This document shows, piece after piece, positions 1 through 7,863 of a stretch of 7,983 nt of DNA. The notes under the pieces are model-generated. The model made no database searches and was not told where the DNA came from. It saw nothing but the letters and a program-made list of their open reading frames with translations. A program made the position numbers and the translations under genes. The stretch spans positions 1-7,983 of the forward strand of contig CAAGDE010000031.1 in assembly GCA_900768535.1 (NCBI GenBank). Reading direction: 5' to 3'. This stretch comes from Clostridia bacterium (GTDB lineage Bacteria > Bacillota > Clostridia > Oscillospirales > CAG-272). Numbering within the stretch: the first letter of the stretch is position 1; the number at the start of each line of letters is the position of its first letter.

Positions 1-133
1 GAAGCGGCACACCGGGTGTAAAGGCGAACGCGACCACCAAACAGCGCCGCACAGCGAACCCCGCCCCAAGCGGGGCGCCAGCAGGCGGGATCTCCATTGC
101 CAAGAGGTACCACATGAAGCAACGAAATCCCCG

Positions 134-160
134 AAAAAGCCTTCCCCCGGGTGGGGAAGG
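134..160 (-). terminator. Possible intrinsic terminator on the minus strand
   Basis: Read on the minus strand, the 8-bp GC-rich stem 160-140 is followed after one base by five T residues (complement of A134-A138), the layout of a Rho-independent terminator. On the + strand there is no T run after the stem. It could stop leftward transcription arising antisense to the operon, or it may be incidental to the repeat. Confidence 0.3.
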
Positions 161-175
161 TGTCGCGCCAGCGAC
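140..175. repeat. Tandem hairpin pair of a REP-like element
   Basis: The first hairpin is a perfect 8-bp stem, CCTTCCCC (140-147) with GGGGAAGG (153-160), and a 5-nt loop. The second begins two bases later: GTCGC (162-166) with GCGAC (171-175) and loop GCCA. The tail GGATGAGGGCG follows directly. The stems are seen in the sequence. Calling them a dispersed REP/MITE-like unit is inference, because only one copy is in the window. Confidence 0.5.
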
Positions 176-252
176 GGATGAGGGCGAAATCGGCGAGCGC
201 ACTCACGTAACGCCCCATCATCAAAAAATCGCCCAAAAATCACTCCCGTTTC

Positions 253-258
253 TATTAT
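253..258 (+). promoter_or_regulatory. Candidate -10 box of the operon
   Basis: TATTAT matches the sigma-A -10 consensus at five of six bases and sits in the only AT-richer stretch (about 221-270), 33 bases before the chosen start. No good -35 hexamer lies 16-18 bases upstream (230-235 reads CGCCCA). TAAAAT at 263-268 is an alternative. The promoter is therefore weakly supported. No operator or riboswitch structure was recognised in the leader. Confidence 0.3.
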
Positions 259-270
259 ACCATAAAATCC

Positions 271-275
271 GGAGG
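271..275 (+). promoter_or_regulatory. Ribosome binding site that decides the start of the QueG-like gene
   Basis: GGAGG lies only one base before the ATG at 277, too close for initiation, but ten bases before the in-frame ATG at 286. The spacing favours 286, which shortens the protein by three residues (M-K-E removed). Confidence 0.65.
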
Positions 276-285
276 AATGAAAGAG

Positions 286-1128
286 ATGTTGGAATTTTTA
301 TCCGAATATTTTTCCGGGCAGGGCATCCGGCTGTATGCGCCGGTTCCGCTCGCCGACTGTACGGTGGGGCGGCGGTATCTGCTCGACCGCGCGGAAATCG
401 ATCCCGCCTCCGGAACGGTCATCATGCTTGCCGTCCCCTATTTCACCCACGCAGCGGCAGACCCGGCGCGCAACCTCTCCGCTTATGCCGTCCCGCGCGA
501 CTACCATCTCTTCTTCCGGACGCTGTTTGACGACCTGCTCCCGAAGCTGCGTGAGCGTTTTCCCGCCGACCGCTTTGCAGGTTTTGCCGACCACTCCCCC
601 ATTGACGAGCGTGACGCGGCAGCACGGGCGGGGCTCGGCATCCTCGGACAGAACGGGATGCTCATCACCGAGCGCTACTCCTCCTACGTCTTTTTGGGGG
701 AAGTCATCACGTCACAAGTCATCCCCTGCACCGTGCAGGACATCCGCACCTGCGAGAACTGCGGAGCCTGCCGGAGGGCTTGCCCGATGGGTGAGATCGG
801 CACCTGTCTTTCCGCCCTGACGCAGAAAAAGGGCGAGCTGACAGACGCGGAAGCCGCACAGCTCCGCCGGTACGGCAGTGTCTGGGGCTGCGACATCTGC
901 GGCGAGGCCTGCCCGCACACACGCCGCGCCCTGCGGGAAGGAACGATTTACAGCGAGATCCCGTTCTTTGAGGAACAGACAGTCACGCACCTGACCCCAG
1001 AGCAGCTGGATCGCATGACCGATGCGGAATTTTCCGACCGCGCGTTTGCCTGGCGGGGACGGAGCACCGTGCGGCGCAATCTCTGCCTGTTTGAAGATCA
1101 CCCCGAAAAGGAGGACCCCCGATGCTGA
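286..1128 (+). CDS. QueG-like epoxyqueuosine reductase family protein, short form
   Basis: Residues are numbered from the ATG at 277; I prefer the second ATG at 286 (280 aa) because of ribosome-site spacing. Family features appear in order: YAVPRDYH (70-77), matching the RDYH segment of QueG; DHSPIDER (105-112), whose D105 aligns with the catalytic Asp of QueG; AGLGILGQNGML (117-128); FLGEV (139-143); a ferredoxin-like CxxCxxCxxxCP (C159, C162, C165, C169); C177 in CLSALT; and GCDICGEACP with C205, C208 and C212. That gives the eight cysteines expected for two [4Fe-4S] clusters. QueG uses cobalamin and Fe-S clusters in the cytoplasm to reduce epoxyqueuosine to queuosine in tRNA. This protein ends soon after the RRNLCLFE segment (266-273), which aligns with the family's RN-containing segment, so it lacks roughly 100 C-terminal residues (HEAT-like part) of full QueG. 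Family membership is firm; activity on tRNA is not, so I withhold the symbol queG. It overlaps addB by 7 nt. It contains TTA and TCA codons that are nearly absent from the next two genes. Confidence 0.85.
   Translation: MLEFLSEYFSGQGIRLYAPVPLADCTVGRRYLLDRAEIDPASGTVIMLAVPYFTHAAADPARNLSAYAVPRDYHLFFRTLFDDLLPKLRERFPADRFAGFADHSPIDERDAAARAGLGILGQNGMLITERYSSYVFLGEVITSQVIPCTVQDIRTCENCGACRRACPMGEIGTCLSALTQKKGELTDAEAAQLRRYGSVWGCDICGEACPHTRRALREGTIYSEIPFFEEQTVTHLTPEQLDRMTDAEFSDRAFAWRGRSTVRRNLCLFEDHPEKEDPRC
1106..1114 (+). promoter_or_regulatory. Strong ribosome binding site for addB
   Basis: AAAAGGAGG lies within the last codons of the QueG-like gene, seven bases before the addB ATG. It fixes the addB start at 1122 and implies translational coupling across the 7-nt overlap. 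Confidence 0.85.
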
Positions 1129-4100
1129 ATCTGATCTGCAGTCTTGACGCACAGGTGCGGGCAGACGCGCTCACTGCCGCCATCCGTGCGGACGTGGAAG
1201 CCGGACGGCGGTGCTGTCTGATCGTCCCCGAACAGCAGGCGTACATCAGCGAAAAGCAGCTTGCCGACGCGCTCCCGCCTTCTGCCGGACGGTATTTTGA
1301 AATTTTCAGCTTCTCCCGCCTTGCCGATCAGCTGTTCCGCCGCTACGGGGGACCCGCACCGGCACAGATCGGCGGCGCCGCCCGCGCCCTGCTGATGTGG
1401 GACACCCTGCGCGAGCTGTCCCCGAGGCTGCGTTATTTCGGTGCCCGCGGCGGGCGGGACAGTACCCTGACCGCCAAGCTGCTGACCGCCGTCGGCGAAA
1501 TGGAAAGCAGCGGCATCACCGAGGAAGCCCTGGGCGCGGCGGCGGCATCGGTTCCCGCCGGCGATCCGCTGACGGACAAGCTGCTCGATCTGGCGGAAAT
1601 CAGCACCCGCTTCCGGGAACGCTGTCGCACGGCGGCGGGGCTGGACCCCTCGGAGCGGCTCTCGCTCCTTGCCGAAAAGCTGCGGAAAGCCCCGCTGCTC
1701 AAGGGTGTTTCGGTCTATGTCGACTCCTTCACCAGCTTTACCTATCCGGAATACGAAATTCTTGCCGCGCTGATGCGGGAAGACAGCCCCGTGACGGTGG
1801 CGCTCTGCATTGACCGCCCGTTTACGAAAGCCCCGCATTTTGCCGCGGTTGCCGAGAACGCCCGGCGGCTGATCCGCATTGCCGCAGGTGTGGGATGCGA
1901 GGTCCGGCAGACCCTGCTTCCGGCAAAAGCCGGCGCCCGTCCCGCCGCACTGGAGGCATTGGGTGAGCGCATCTGGGACTTTTCCGCCGGCGGACCTGTG
2001 GTCCCGCCCCATGACGGCTCGGTGACGCTGACCAAAGCCGGCAACCGCTACGAGGAAGCCGCGCTCTGTGCCGAGCAGATCATCGGACTGGTCCGGGAGG
2101 GCTATCGGTTCGGGGAGATCGCCGTCCTTGTGCGCGATCCCGACTCGGTGCGCGGAATCCTCGATGCGGCGCTGGAGGAGCGGGGCATCCCCTGCTTCTT
2201 CTCGGAGCGCACCGAGCTTTCCGCAAAGCCGCTCTCCCGGCTGGTGCTCTCCGCCGTCCGTGCGGCGGCAAGAGGGTACCGCACGCAGGACATCATCACG
2301 CTGGTCAAGACCGGTCTGTGCGGTGCCGACCCGCGCGAGATTGCCCTGTTTGAGGAATACTGCGAGACCTGGCACATCACCGGAAAGCGCTTCTGCGATG
2401 ACGTCTGGGGCATGAACCCGGACGGGCTGACCGACCGGATGACCCCGCGCGCCGAGGAAATTCTTGCCGCGGCAAACCGGGTGCGTGCGGCGGTCATGAC
2501 CCCGCTGATCGCGTTCTCGGAAAACCTCCGGCGCGCAAATCGCCTCTCCGACCGCTGTCGCGCCGTTTACCGCTACCTCTGCGACCTGCACATCTCCGAA
2601 CAGCTTGCCGCGCAGGCACAGCGGGAGCTTTCCATGGGGCAGGTCCGGGAAGCCGGCGAGACCCTGCGGCTGTACCGCTTTGCGGTCGGGTGTCTGGGCG
2701 ATATGGCGGAGCTGCTGCCCGATGCGGCGCCGGACACCGAGGAATTCCTGTCCGTTCTCTCGCTGTTTTTTGCGGATGCGGATCTCGGCTCGGTTCCGGG
2801 GCGGCACGACTGCGTCATCATCGGTTCGGCGGCGACCGCTCGCTTTGCCTCGGTCCGCGCGGTCTTTCTGCCCGGCGTCTGCGAGGGGGAATTCCCGCGC
2901 ACCGTGGCGGACGACGGCATTCTTTCCGACCGCGACAAGGGCGTGCTGGACACACTGGGCATCCGGTTCGATACCAGGGAAACCCGACAGAACGCCGAGG
3001 AGCTGTTCTACGTCTGGCGCGCAATGACGCTCCCGTCGGAAAAGCTGTTCCTCTCCTGCCCCATGGCGGAAGCGGACGGCTCGGCGCACACCCCGTCCGT
3101 CGCGTTTCTGCGGACGGCGACCCTGCTGGGACTGCCGGTGCAGGAATATCTTCCGCCGCGCCGCGTCCCGCCGGACGGTACCTCGGTCGTCCTGCACGCC
3201 TCTCCCCTGCCGGGCGGAACCACCCTGCGCATGACGCACTCCTCCATTCAGGACTTCGTGCTCTGCCCCTATCGCTATTACTCCACGCACATCCTGCGTC
3301 TGCGCGGAAAGAAGGACTCCAATGTCAGCGCGGCGGACGAGGGAACCTTCCTCCACTTCGTTTTTGAACAGCTTCTGCGCCGGGCGCTGGATCCGGAAGG
3401 AAAGCTGCATCTGCCCGACCCGGCGGAGCTGCCCGCACTCACCGACCGCATTGTCGGAGATTACCTTGCGCGGGTCTGTCCCATCCCCCCCGACCGCATG
3501 GACGCAAGACTGCTCCACCTGTTTGCACGACTGCGGGAACAGGCACTCCTGATGCTCCGGGACATCCTGGGTGAGCTGGCAAACAGCCGCTTCGTCCCCG
3601 CCCGGTTCGAGCAGACCGTGGGAAGCGGTGCCGGTGCCATTCCGCCGGTCACGTTTGAACTGAAGAACGGCGGAAAGGTTCAGCTGACGGGAAAGATCGA
3701 CCGCATCGACCTGTGGGAGGACGGCGACCGCACGGTGGTGCGGGTGGTGGATTACAAGTCCGGAGAGCACCGGTTCTCCTTTGACGAGGTACGAACGGGA
3801 GAGGATCTCCAGCTGGTGTTCTACCTTTTTGCCGCTCTGTCGCAGGATCCGGAGCGGCGCACCCCCGGCGGCGCGGAATTCCTCTACGCCACCCGCGAGG
3901 GCGGAAAGACCGACATCGCGCGGAGCGGATTCCTGCTGGACGATGCCGACGTGCGCGCCGCGGCGGATACCACGGCGGACAGCCGGTTTACCAAAAAGCT
4001 GCTCACGCCGAACACGGACGAAGTGCGGGAACTGATGAACGAAATGCGCACGGCGGTCTGCGCGGTTGCGGAGCGGATTCTCTCCGGAGAAGCGCACAAA

Positions 4101-4175
4101 ACGCCGAGCGAAAAAGCCTGCCGCTTCTGCCCCGTTGCCGATTGGTGCGACCGGGCGATGACGGCGAAAGGCTGA
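1122..4175 (+). CDS. addB: AddB subunit of the AddAB helicase-nuclease
   Basis: A 1017-residue AddB; B. subtilis AddB is about 1166, so this is a compact form. Recognisable parts in order: the N-terminal helicase-like core with LIVPEQ (33-38) and FSFSRLADQLFRRYGG (62-77); the late helicase-like segment VFLPGVCEGEFPR (581-593) followed by DDGILSDRDK (597-606); and a C-terminal RecB-like nuclease with H745, D860 in GKID, DYKSG (877-881; D877, K879) and Q897. The Fe-S staple is complete: C715 in LCPYRYY, then C1000, C1003 and C1009 in CxxCx5C at the extreme C terminus. AddB pairs with AddA to process double-strand breaks in the cytoplasm. In characterised AddAB it provides one nuclease and Chi reading but is not a motor. 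Oddity: the N-terminal P-loop is gone, with residues 6-14 reading CSLDAQVRA where family members have a GxxGxGK[ST]-type motif. The start is secure, from the strong ribosome site and from MLNLI, which aligns with the usual N terminus. Confidence 0.95.
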   Translation: MLNLICSLDAQVRADALTAAIRADVEAGRRCCLIVPEQQAYISEKQLADALPPSAGRYFEIFSFSRLADQLFRRYGGPAPAQIGGAARALLMWDTLRELSPRLRYFGARGGRDSTLTAKLLTAVGEMESSGITEEALGAAAASVPAGDPLTDKLLDLAEISTRFRERCRTAAGLDPSERLSLLAEKLRKAPLLKGVSVYVDSFTSFTYPEYEILAALMREDSPVTVALCIDRPFTKAPHFAAVAENARRLIRIAAGVGCEVRQTLLPAKAGARPAALEALGERIWDFSAGGPVVPPHDGSVTLTKAGNRYEEAALCAEQIIGLVREGYRFGEIAVLVRDPDSVRGILDAALEERGIPCFFSERTELSAKPLSRLVLSAVRAAARGYRTQDIITLVKTGLCGADPREIALFEEYCETWHITGKRFCDDVWGMNPDGLTDRMTPRAEEILAAANRVRAAVMTPLIAFSENLRRANRLSDRCRAVYRYLCDLHISEQLAAQAQRELSMGQVREAGETLRLYRFAVGCLGDMAELLPDAAPDTEEFLSVLSLFFADADLGSVPGRHDCVIIGSAATARFASVRAVFLPGVCEGEFPRTVADDGILSDRDKGVLDTLGIRFDTRETRQNAEELFYVWRAMTLPSEKLFLSCPMAEADGSAHTPSVAFLRTATLLGLPVQEYLPPRRVPPDGTSVVLHASPLPGGTTLRMTHSSIQDFVLCPYRYYSTHILRLRGKKDSNVSAADEGTFLHFVFEQLLRRALDPEGKLHLPDPAELPALTDRIVGDYLARVCPIPPDRMDARLLHLFARLREQALLMLRDILGELANSRFVPARFEQTVGSGAGAIPPVTFELKNGGKVQLTGKIDRIDLWEDGDRTVVRVVDYKSGEHRFSFDEVRTGEDLQLVFYLFAALSQDPERRTPGGAEFLYATREGGKTDIARSGFLLDDADVRAAADTTADSRFTKKLLTPNTDEVRELMNEMRTAVCAVAERILSGEAHKTPSEKACRFCPVADWCDRAMTAKG

Positions 4176-4177
4176 TG

Positions 4178-4182
4178 GGAGG
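4178..4182 (+). promoter_or_regulatory. Ribosome binding site for addA
   Basis: GGAGG sits in the 13-nt gap after the addB stop, six bases before the ATG at 4189. It supports that start and continued operon translation. Confidence 0.8.
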
Positions 4183-4188
4183 TCAACG

Positions 4189-7100
4189 ATGGCAAGAACA
4201 TGGACGGCATCACAGGAGGATGCCATCACCCTGCGCGGACGTCTGCTGGTCGTTTCGGCGGCGGCAGGCTCCGGAAAAACAAGCGTTCTGACCGAGCGCA
4301 TCATCCGGATGCTGACCGACCCCGTGCACCCGGCAGAGCTCTCGCGCCTGCTGATCGTCACCTTTACCCGCGCGGCGGCATCGGAGCTGAAAAGCCGGAT
4401 TTCCGAAGCGCTCGGAGGTGCTCTGGCGGCAGACCCCGGGAACACGCACCTGTCGCGTCAGATTCTCTCGCTCGGCAGTGCGCACATCTCCACCATTGAC
4501 GCCTTCTTCGGCGAAGAGGTGCGGGCAGGCTTTGCCGTGCTCGGTCTGCCCCCCTCGTTCCGGGTGGCGGACGAGGGCGAGCTGGACGGCATTGCGCTCC
4601 CGCTGATGGAGGAAGCGCTCTCCGAGCTCTACGAAGCCTTTACCACAGAGAACAGCTCCGACCCCGCCGATCCCTTTGCCCGCCTGCGGAACAACCGCTT
4701 TGCCGGTATGATGGATCATCTGCTCAAAAACCGCCGGGGAGATGCTCTGCCCGCACAGCTCTGGCACTTCTTCCGCCGCTTCTCCAACTACCCGGAGGGC
4801 ATCGGACTGCTGGCGGCAAACGCGGCGGATCTGCGCACTGCCGCCGGAACCGACTTCTTTTCCTCTCTTCCGGGGCAGACGGTCTGCAAATCCGTCCGCA
4901 CCCTCTGCGCCGATACCCTGCGCGGGCTGGACAGCGTTCTGCGCGAACTCCGGCAGACCGAGCTGTTTCCCAAATACGAGGGCTCCGTGCTCTTTGATTC
5001 CGATTTCTGCCGTGCGCTCCTGCAAGCCTGCTCCGGCGGCAGCTACGATGCGGCGCGGGCGGCACTTGCGGGCTACACCCCCGGCAGACTGCCCGCCGTG
5101 CGCGGGGAAAAGCCGGCGGCGCTGGAGCGCTACAAAGCCCTGCGCGACGGTCTCAAGGATGCGGTCAAGGATCTCTGCGGGGATCTGTTCCGCTGGTCGG
5201 GCGAGGAAATCCGCCACCAGCTGTCGCTCCATGCGGACGAATTCGAAATGCTCCACACCCTCTTCTCCCGCTTTGCGGAAAAGCTGGATGCGGAAAAACG
5301 GCTGCGCGGAATTCTTTCCTTTGACGATATGCCCGCCCTGCTCCGCCGACTGCTCGAACAGCCGGACGGAACCCCCACCCTTTACGCAAAGTCGCTCTCC
5401 GACCGGTTTGACGCGGTGTTCATCGATGAATACCAGGACGTCAACCCGATTCAGGACCGACTCTTTGCCGACATCGGCGGCGAGCGGCGCTTCATGGTCG
5501 GCGACATCAAGCAGAGCATTTACGGCTTTCGCGGCGGGGAACCCTCCATTTTTGCCGATTACCGCCGGGCGTTCCCGCTCCTGCGAAGCGCGGAGGACAG
5601 CGGGCAGGGCGGCGTCTGCGTGTTCATGTCCGAAAACTTCCGGTGCAGTCAGCCGGTCATCGACTATGCCAACCGTATCTGCTCCTTCCTCTTTTCTGCC
5701 TGTCCGGAAAGCGTGGGATACCGCCCGCAGGATGACCTGGTCTGCGGCAAGCAGTCCCCGCCCGACCGCCTGCGCCCGGTGCAGACGCTGGCATTCGAGC
5801 CCTACACGGATGAGATGAAGCAGACGGCGGCGGATGCCGGCGAAACGCTTCCGAACCGGGAGGCACTCTGGTGTGCCGCCGAAATTGCGCGGCTCATCCG
5901 CGAAGAACGGCTGGAGGACGGCTCCCCCATCCGCCCGCGCGACATTGCGGTGCTGTTCCGGAAGTCCGCCCCGATGCAGGTCTGGTCCGATGCGCTGGCG
6001 GCGTGGGGAATCCCCGTTTCGGCGCCTGCGGCGGACGATCTGCTGCAGTCCCCGCTCATGACCGACACGCTCAATCTGCTCCGCGCAATCGATAATCCGT
6101 ACCGCGACCTGCCGCTGTCGGAATACCTGCTGACCCCCGCGGGCGGGTTCTCCCTGGAAGCCCTCGGAGACATCCGCGCGGCAGAGCCGGACAGGCGGTC
6201 GCTGTACGATGCGATGTGCGCCGCCGGCGAGAATCCCGCGCATCCCTGCCATGCGCAGTGCGCCGCCTTCGTCTCCTGGCTGGAGCGCTACCGCAGTCTT
6301 GCGTCGGTTCAGCCGGTAGACCGCTTTTTGCGCCTGCTCTTCCTGGATCCCCTGCTCTCGCCCTACGCCGCCACGCCTGAGCTGCGCGTCCTCTACGAGC
6401 AGGCACGGCAGGAGCAGGCACTGTCCTGGTGCGGGCTTTACGGCTTTCTCTGCCGCTTTGACCGCCTTTGCGAGAGCGGGGACGGGCTCCCCGCCGGCGG
6501 CTTCCGGAAGGCGCAGGACGCCGTTACGCTGATGACGGTGCACAAGTCCAAGGGCTTGGAGTTTCCGGTTGTCATTCTTGCCGGCTGCGGCGCACCGTTC
6601 AGCAACAAGACCTTCACCGAGCCGCTTCTGTTCCACCGTTCGGTGGGCTGTGCCTCCGCGCTGTTTGACCCCGAAAGCGGCGAGACCCGACCGTCCGTTC
6701 TGCTCTCCGCCGTGACGGACGCGGTGCGGGACGAGGAGCGGGAGGAGGAGATCCGCAACCTGTATGTCGGTCTGACCCGCGCCCGTGAGCGGCTGTACGT
6801 CACCGGAACCCTGCGCGGAAAGAGCGACAACGCTCTGACCAAAGCGGCTCTGATTTCCTACGGCTCCCGCACGCAGATTCTCGGCGCCTCCTCCCGGCTT
6901 CTCTGGATCCTCGCGGCGCTCTCGCACAGCAGTGCAGGATACCCCGACACCCTGCGCGTCATTCCGCCGGACACCGTCATTCCCGTGGGGAACGTCACGG
7001 CAGATACTCCCGCAGCGGCGCCGGAAGATACCGCCGCGTGTCCGGAACCGACTGCCGCATGGGACATCTCCTCTTACCCGTACCTTGCCCTGCGCGATGT

Positions 7101-7863
7101 GCCCACCAAGGCGGCGGCATCCGCCCTTTCCCGCGACTACCTCGACCGCGTGGCACAGACCGACAGTACGGACGATCCGGCAGCGCTCGCGGAGGCTATC
7201 GGTGTCCTGAAAACCGAAGCCTCCGACTTTGACGCCCTGCTCTCGGAGCGCAAAAAAACGGCTCCGACCGAAATCGGCACCGCAATGCATCTGTTCCTCG
7301 AAATCTGCGATTTCCACCGTCTCGCCGCGTCCGGCACCAATGCGGAAATCGCACGTCTGCAAAACGCCGGCATCCTCCCCGATGCCTCCGCCAGGCTGCT
7401 CAACCGCCGCCAGCTGGAGCTGTTCCGGCAAAGCGCTCTGATGCAGGATATCCTCTCCGCGCGTGAAATTCTCCGGGAGCAGAAATTCGGTATGAATCTT
7501 CCCCTCTCCGCCCTGACCCGGCACCCGGAGCGCTTTGCCTCCGCCGCCGGAGAAACCGTTTTCGTCCAGGGCTCGATCGACCTGCTCCTGATCATGCCGG
7601 ACGGCTCCGTCCGCCTCTATGACTATAAAACCGACCGTCTGACCGATGCCGAACGCGCCGACCGTCAAGCCCTCGCCCGCGACCTCTCCCTGCGCCACGG
7701 CGCCCAGCTCGCCTGCTACGCCCAAGCCGTCCGCGCCCTCTTCGGTACCTCCCCCGCCCGTACCTCCATCTATTCCTTCCCCACCGCCGACACGGTAGAG
7801 GTCGAGGTTGATTCGGAGTTGTTTTGGGGAAGACCTTGGGACTCCGTCCCAAACCCTGCTTAG
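4189..7863 (+). CDS. addA: AddA subunit of the AddAB helicase-nuclease (UvrD-like motor plus nuclease)
   Basis: A 1224-residue AddA, close to the 1232 of B. subtilis. All SF1A helicase motifs are present: Q motif W5/T6/Q9; motif I AAAGSGKT (24-31); Ia VTFTRAAASELK (57-68); Ib STIDAF (101-106); II FIDEYQDVNPIQ (411-422); III MVGDIKQSIYGFRG (436-449); IV SENFR (481-485); V MTVHKSKGLEFP (782-793); VI LYVGLTRARERLY (858-870). The C-terminal RecB-like nuclease has H1034 (TAMHLF), D1131 (QGSID), DYKTD (1145-1149; D1145, K1147) and Q1173. It is the 3'-5' translocating motor of the break-resection complex and cuts one strand; the partner is AddB, encoded just upstream. Family proteins normally end shortly after the strand seen here as SIYSFPTADTVEVEV. 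The last 13 or so residues (F1212-A1224, rich in W, P and G) are encoded by the palindromic element at 7821-7900, which also supplies the TAG stop, so the C-terminal tail is probably acquired. Apart from S8 (TCA), it uses no TTA, CTA or TCA codons. Confidence 0.96.
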   Translation: MARTWTASQEDAITLRGRLLVVSAAAGSGKTSVLTERIIRMLTDPVHPAELSRLLIVTFTRAAASELKSRISEALGGALAADPGNTHLSRQILSLGSAHISTIDAFFGEEVRAGFAVLGLPPSFRVADEGELDGIALPLMEEALSELYEAFTTENSSDPADPFARLRNNRFAGMMDHLLKNRRGDALPAQLWHFFRRFSNYPEGIGLLAANAADLRTAAGTDFFSSLPGQTVCKSVRTLCADTLRGLDSVLRELRQTELFPKYEGSVLFDSDFCRALLQACSGGSYDAARAALAGYTPGRLPAVRGEKPAALERYKALRDGLKDAVKDLCGDLFRWSGEEIRHQLSLHADEFEMLHTLFSRFAEKLDAEKRLRGILSFDDMPALLRRLLEQPDGTPTLYAKSLSDRFDAVFIDEYQDVNPIQDRLFADIGGERRFMVGDIKQSIYGFRGGEPSIFADYRRAFPLLRSAEDSGQGGVCVFMSENFRCSQPVIDYANRICSFLFSACPESVGYRPQDDLVCGKQSPPDRLRPVQTLAFEPYTDEMKQTAADAGETLPNREALWCAAEIARLIREERLEDGSPIRPRDIAVLFRKSAPMQVWSDALAAWGIPVSAPAADDLLQSPLMTDTLNLLRAIDNPYRDLPLSEYLLTPAGGFSLEALGDIRAAEPDRRSLYDAMCAAGENPAHPCHAQCAAFVSWLERYRSLASVQPVDRFLRLLFLDPLLSPYAATPELRVLYEQARQEQALSWCGLYGFLCRFDRLCESGDGLPAGGFRKAQDAVTLMTVHKSKGLEFPVVILAGCGAPFSNKTFTEPLLFHRSVGCASALFDPESGETRPSVLLSAVTDAVRDEEREEEIRNLYVGLTRARERLYVTGTLRGKSDNALTKAALISYGSRTQILGASSRLLWILAALSHSSAGYPDTLRVIPPDTVIPVGNVTADTPAAAPEDTAACPEPTAAWDISSYPYLALRDVPTKAAASALSRDYLDRVAQTDSTDDPAALAEAIGVLKTEASDFDALLSERKKTAPTEIGTAMHLFLEICDFHRLAASGTNAEIARLQNAGILPDASARLLNRRQLELFRQSALMQDILSAREILREQKFGMNLPLSALTRHPERFASAAGETVFVQGSIDLLLIMPDGSVRLYDYKTDRLTDAERADRQALARDLSLRHGAQLACYAQAVRALFGTSPARTSIYSFPTADTVEVEVDSELFWGRPWDSVPNPA
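7836..7852. repeat. 7-bp hairpin inside the addA C-terminal codons
   Basis: TTGGGAC (7836-7842) and GTCCCAA (7846-7852) pair perfectly around a TCC loop. It codes for part of the W-D-S-V-P-N tail of AddA. It is the first inner stem of the composite element. Confidence 0.6.

Larger units (their letters stand above)
1..220. repeat. Gene-free, hairpin-rich intergenic region, probably repeat-derived
   Basis: I see no credible gene here. An open frame from 114 runs into the QueG-like gene in another frame, has no ribosome site and encodes a low-complexity Arg/Pro/Gly-rich product, so I treat it as noise. The region is GC-rich and full of small palindromes: an 11-nt odd palindrome at 9-19, a 6-bp stem at 62-67/72-77 with loop AAGC, and the two hairpins at 140-175. 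Its layout (C/G-run hairpin, small second hairpin, then GGATGAGGGCG) resembles intergenic repeats that I associate with gut Clostridia genomes; that resemblance is from memory and was not searched. No end of an upstream gene is recognisable. The window may begin inside the repeat. Confidence 0.45.

Noticed and set aside
62..77. GC-rich hairpin (6-bp stem, loop AAGC) as the terminator of an upstream gene
   Set aside because: There is no T run on either side in either direction and no upstream coding end is visible. It is more likely part of the intergenic repeat.
114..530. 138-codon + strand frame upstream of and overlapping the QueG-like gene
   Set aside because: It has no ribosome site, runs through repeat hairpins and continues out of frame into a well-supported gene. 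Its composition is typical of a shadow frame.
1098..4445. 1115-codon antisense open frame over addB
   Set aside because: It is the codon-aligned complement of addB, open only because addB lacks TTA, CTA and TCA codons. The product is Arg/Gly/Gln-rich with no recognisable domain.
4742..5818. 358-codon + strand frame inside addA
   Set aside because: It is a Ser/Arg/Pro-rich shadow frame in GC-rich DNA. AddA motifs II and III lie in the other frame over the same bases.
1122..7863. Interpretation of addB-addA as an anti-phage defence helicase-nuclease pair
   Set aside because: Full AddA motifs, the AddB Fe-S staple with CxxCx5C, and the adjacent addB-addA order identify the housekeeping AddAB recombination complex. 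No defence genes are nearby.
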